Below, in pieces: positions 16,084-16,139 of a stretch of 16,139 nt of DNA; the first letter of the stretch is position 1, and every line of letters begins with the position of its first letter. Source of the stretch: CAYZQE01 sp964480635 (GTDB taxonomy: Bacteria > Pseudomonadota > Gammaproteobacteria > GCA-001735895); NCBI GenBank assembly GCA_964480635.1, contig CAYZQE010000057.1, forward strand, positions 1 through 16,139, in the 5' to 3' direction. The notes under the pieces are model-generated. The model did no database searches. It had not been told where the DNA came from and worked only from the letters and a program-made list of their open reading frames with translations. The position numbers and the translations under genes are program-made.

Positions 16084-16139
16084 ATGAAAAAACCAATCAT
16101 CATCATTGGCGTTGGCGAAATGGGCAGTGTCTTTGCTCG
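16084..16139 (+). CDS. N-terminus of a Rossmann-fold NAD(P)-binding protein (cut by window edge)
   Basis: Only about 18 codons lie in the window. They read M-K-K-P followed by four hydrophobic residues and G-V-G-E-M-G, the GxGxxG dinucleotide-binding motif at a protein N-terminus. A dehydrogenase or reductase of the 6-phosphogluconate dehydrogenase or ketopantoate reductase kind would fit, but the fragment is too short to choose. The upstream gap, 94 bases to the divergent phosphatase gene, is AT-rich with no convincing promoter; the nearest TATAAA (about 16076-16081) is too close to the ATG for a normal leader. Confidence 0.65.
   Translation, partial: MKKPIIIIGVGEMGSVFA

Overview
The window is AT-rich DNA, densely coding on both strands, with no mobile element, RNA gene or CRISPR array that I can see. 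Its housekeeping genes (YadG/YadH-type ABC exporter, TatD, YbaK, Bpt leucyltransferase) read like those of gammaproteobacteria. Together with the low G+C and the heavy load of environmental signalling genes, this suggests a free-living, probably aquatic gammaproteobacterium. The assignment is an inference from protein resemblance; no marker gene is present.

Region 1 (1-10241) is a signalling block. A GAF/HD-GYP protein, predicted to degrade cyclic di-GMP, runs leftward off the window. Divergent from it is a four-gene rightward operon (1724-8242): a membrane CHASE2-TPR-Ser/Thr protein kinase, a PP2C-type phosphatase, a protein with an FHA domain plus a second degenerate FHA-like domain, and a membrane CHASE2 class III adenylate cyclase. 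Kinase (writer), phosphatase (eraser), FHA protein (phosphothreonine reader) and cyclase (cAMP output) sit in one transcription unit, and the two membrane proteins carry the same type of extracytoplasmic sensor. Convergent with the operon is a leftward pair: a tandem receiver protein whose first receiver has lost its phosphoacceptor Asp, and a short CPA2/Kef-type cation:proton antiporter without a C-terminal nucleotide-binding domain.

Region 2 (10242-14132) is a tightly packed rightward run: YadG-like ATPase, YadH-like permease, TatD-family nuclease, a MOSC protein and YbaK. The first four overlap by a few bases each; YbaK begins a few bases after the MOSC stop.

Region 3 (14133-16139) holds Bpt (Asp/Glu leucyltransferase of the N-degron pathway) rightward, then leftward an inositol-monophosphatase-family gene followed by an 80-residue two-helix membrane protein, and finally the first codons of a rightward Rossmann-fold gene cut by the window edge.

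The part most worth attention is the kinase/phosphatase/FHA/cyclase operon. Similar Thr motifs (E-x-T followed by hydrophobic residues, and S-T-M-M) occur in the kinase linker and in the FHA protein linker, which suggests a phosphorylation and docking circuit. I see it as an uncommon arrangement of known families rather than a wholly new system.
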